Shown: positions 5,599 to 5,635 of the stretch, in pieces
How positions within the stretch are numbered: the first letter of the stretch is position 1
How the letters are laid out: every line of letters starts with the position of its first letter
From: Paenibacillaceae bacterium UBA6304
GTDB lineage: Bacteria; Bacillota; Bacilli; Paenibacillales; Paenibacillaceae
DNA length: 5,635 bases
Direction: 5' to 3'
Assembly: GCA_002439285.1 (NCBI GenBank)
Contig: DJTQ01000273.1
Coordinates: 1 to 5,635, forward strand
Program-made: the position numbers and the translations under genes
Notes under the pieces: generated by a model
Seen by the model: only the letters and a program-made list of their open reading frames with translations
Told to the model about the DNA's origin: nothing
The model's database searches: none

Positions 5599-5635
5599 TT
5601 AAGCCCAGTTTCCCTTGCGGAAAACCGGTTCGATC
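5599..5635 (-). CDS. Possible 3' end of a minus-strand gene (partial)
   Basis: Reading the minus strand from the right edge, one frame gives IEPVFRKGNWA and stops at TAA (5601-5599), about 20 bases before the hairpin at 5575. Its codons resemble those of the other genes. A second frame gives 19 residues ending in GLICESYPN with TAA at 5578-5576, directly at the hairpin. Either may be the true C-terminus. A plus-strand ATG at 5587 also stays open to the edge but has no ribosome site. The family cannot be identified from so few residues. Confidence 0.35.
   Translation of the reverse strand, partial: IEPVFRKGNWA

Overview
The window looks like chromosomal DNA from a Gram-positive, low-to-mid GC spore-former, most probably Paenibacillus or a close relative. 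This rests on AGGAGG-type ribosome sites, hairpin-plus-T terminators, a HemY-type oxidase and gene families common in Bacillales. The genus is inferred from sequence style; no search was run. There are no rRNA, tRNA, CRISPR or IS genes.

Layout. (1) Positions 1-1056, minus strand: the first 352 residues of a SWIM-zinc-finger, SNF2-associated helicase, continuing past the left edge. (2) 1057-1311: a divergent intergenic region with a likely helicase promoter and a strongly purine-rich stretch. (3) 1312-2292, plus: an aldo-keto reductase followed by a clear terminator. (4) 2383-2868: about 490 bases with no credible gene, holding an imperfect inverted-repeat element (2403-2589) and small repeats. 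(5) 2922-3689, plus: a MerR-family regulator with a C-terminal TipAS drug-binding domain, preceded by a textbook overlong-spacer MerR promoter/operator and followed by a terminator. (6) 3829-5217, plus: HemY, an FAD-dependent (copro)porphyrinogen oxidase with its own predicted promoter and a TTG start. (7) 5218-5502: noncoding or weakly coding sequence ending in a strong terminator. (8) 5503-5635: a second hairpin terminator serving what is probably the 3' end of a minus-strand gene entering from the right.

The genes appear to be separate transcription units. The reductase and the regulator each end in a terminator, and HemY has a candidate promoter. The perfect MerR-type dyad lies only in front of the regulator gene, so autoregulation is the only regulatory link visible here. 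No matching dyad precedes the reductase or hemY.

The most interesting point is inside the regulator gene. A good ribosome site and ATG at the domain boundary (3247-3263) would give a free 142-residue TipAS-like domain, paralleling the dual-product design of Streptomyces tipA. Two starts were revised: the regulator to ATG 2922 and hemY to TTG 3829, each on ribosome-site evidence.
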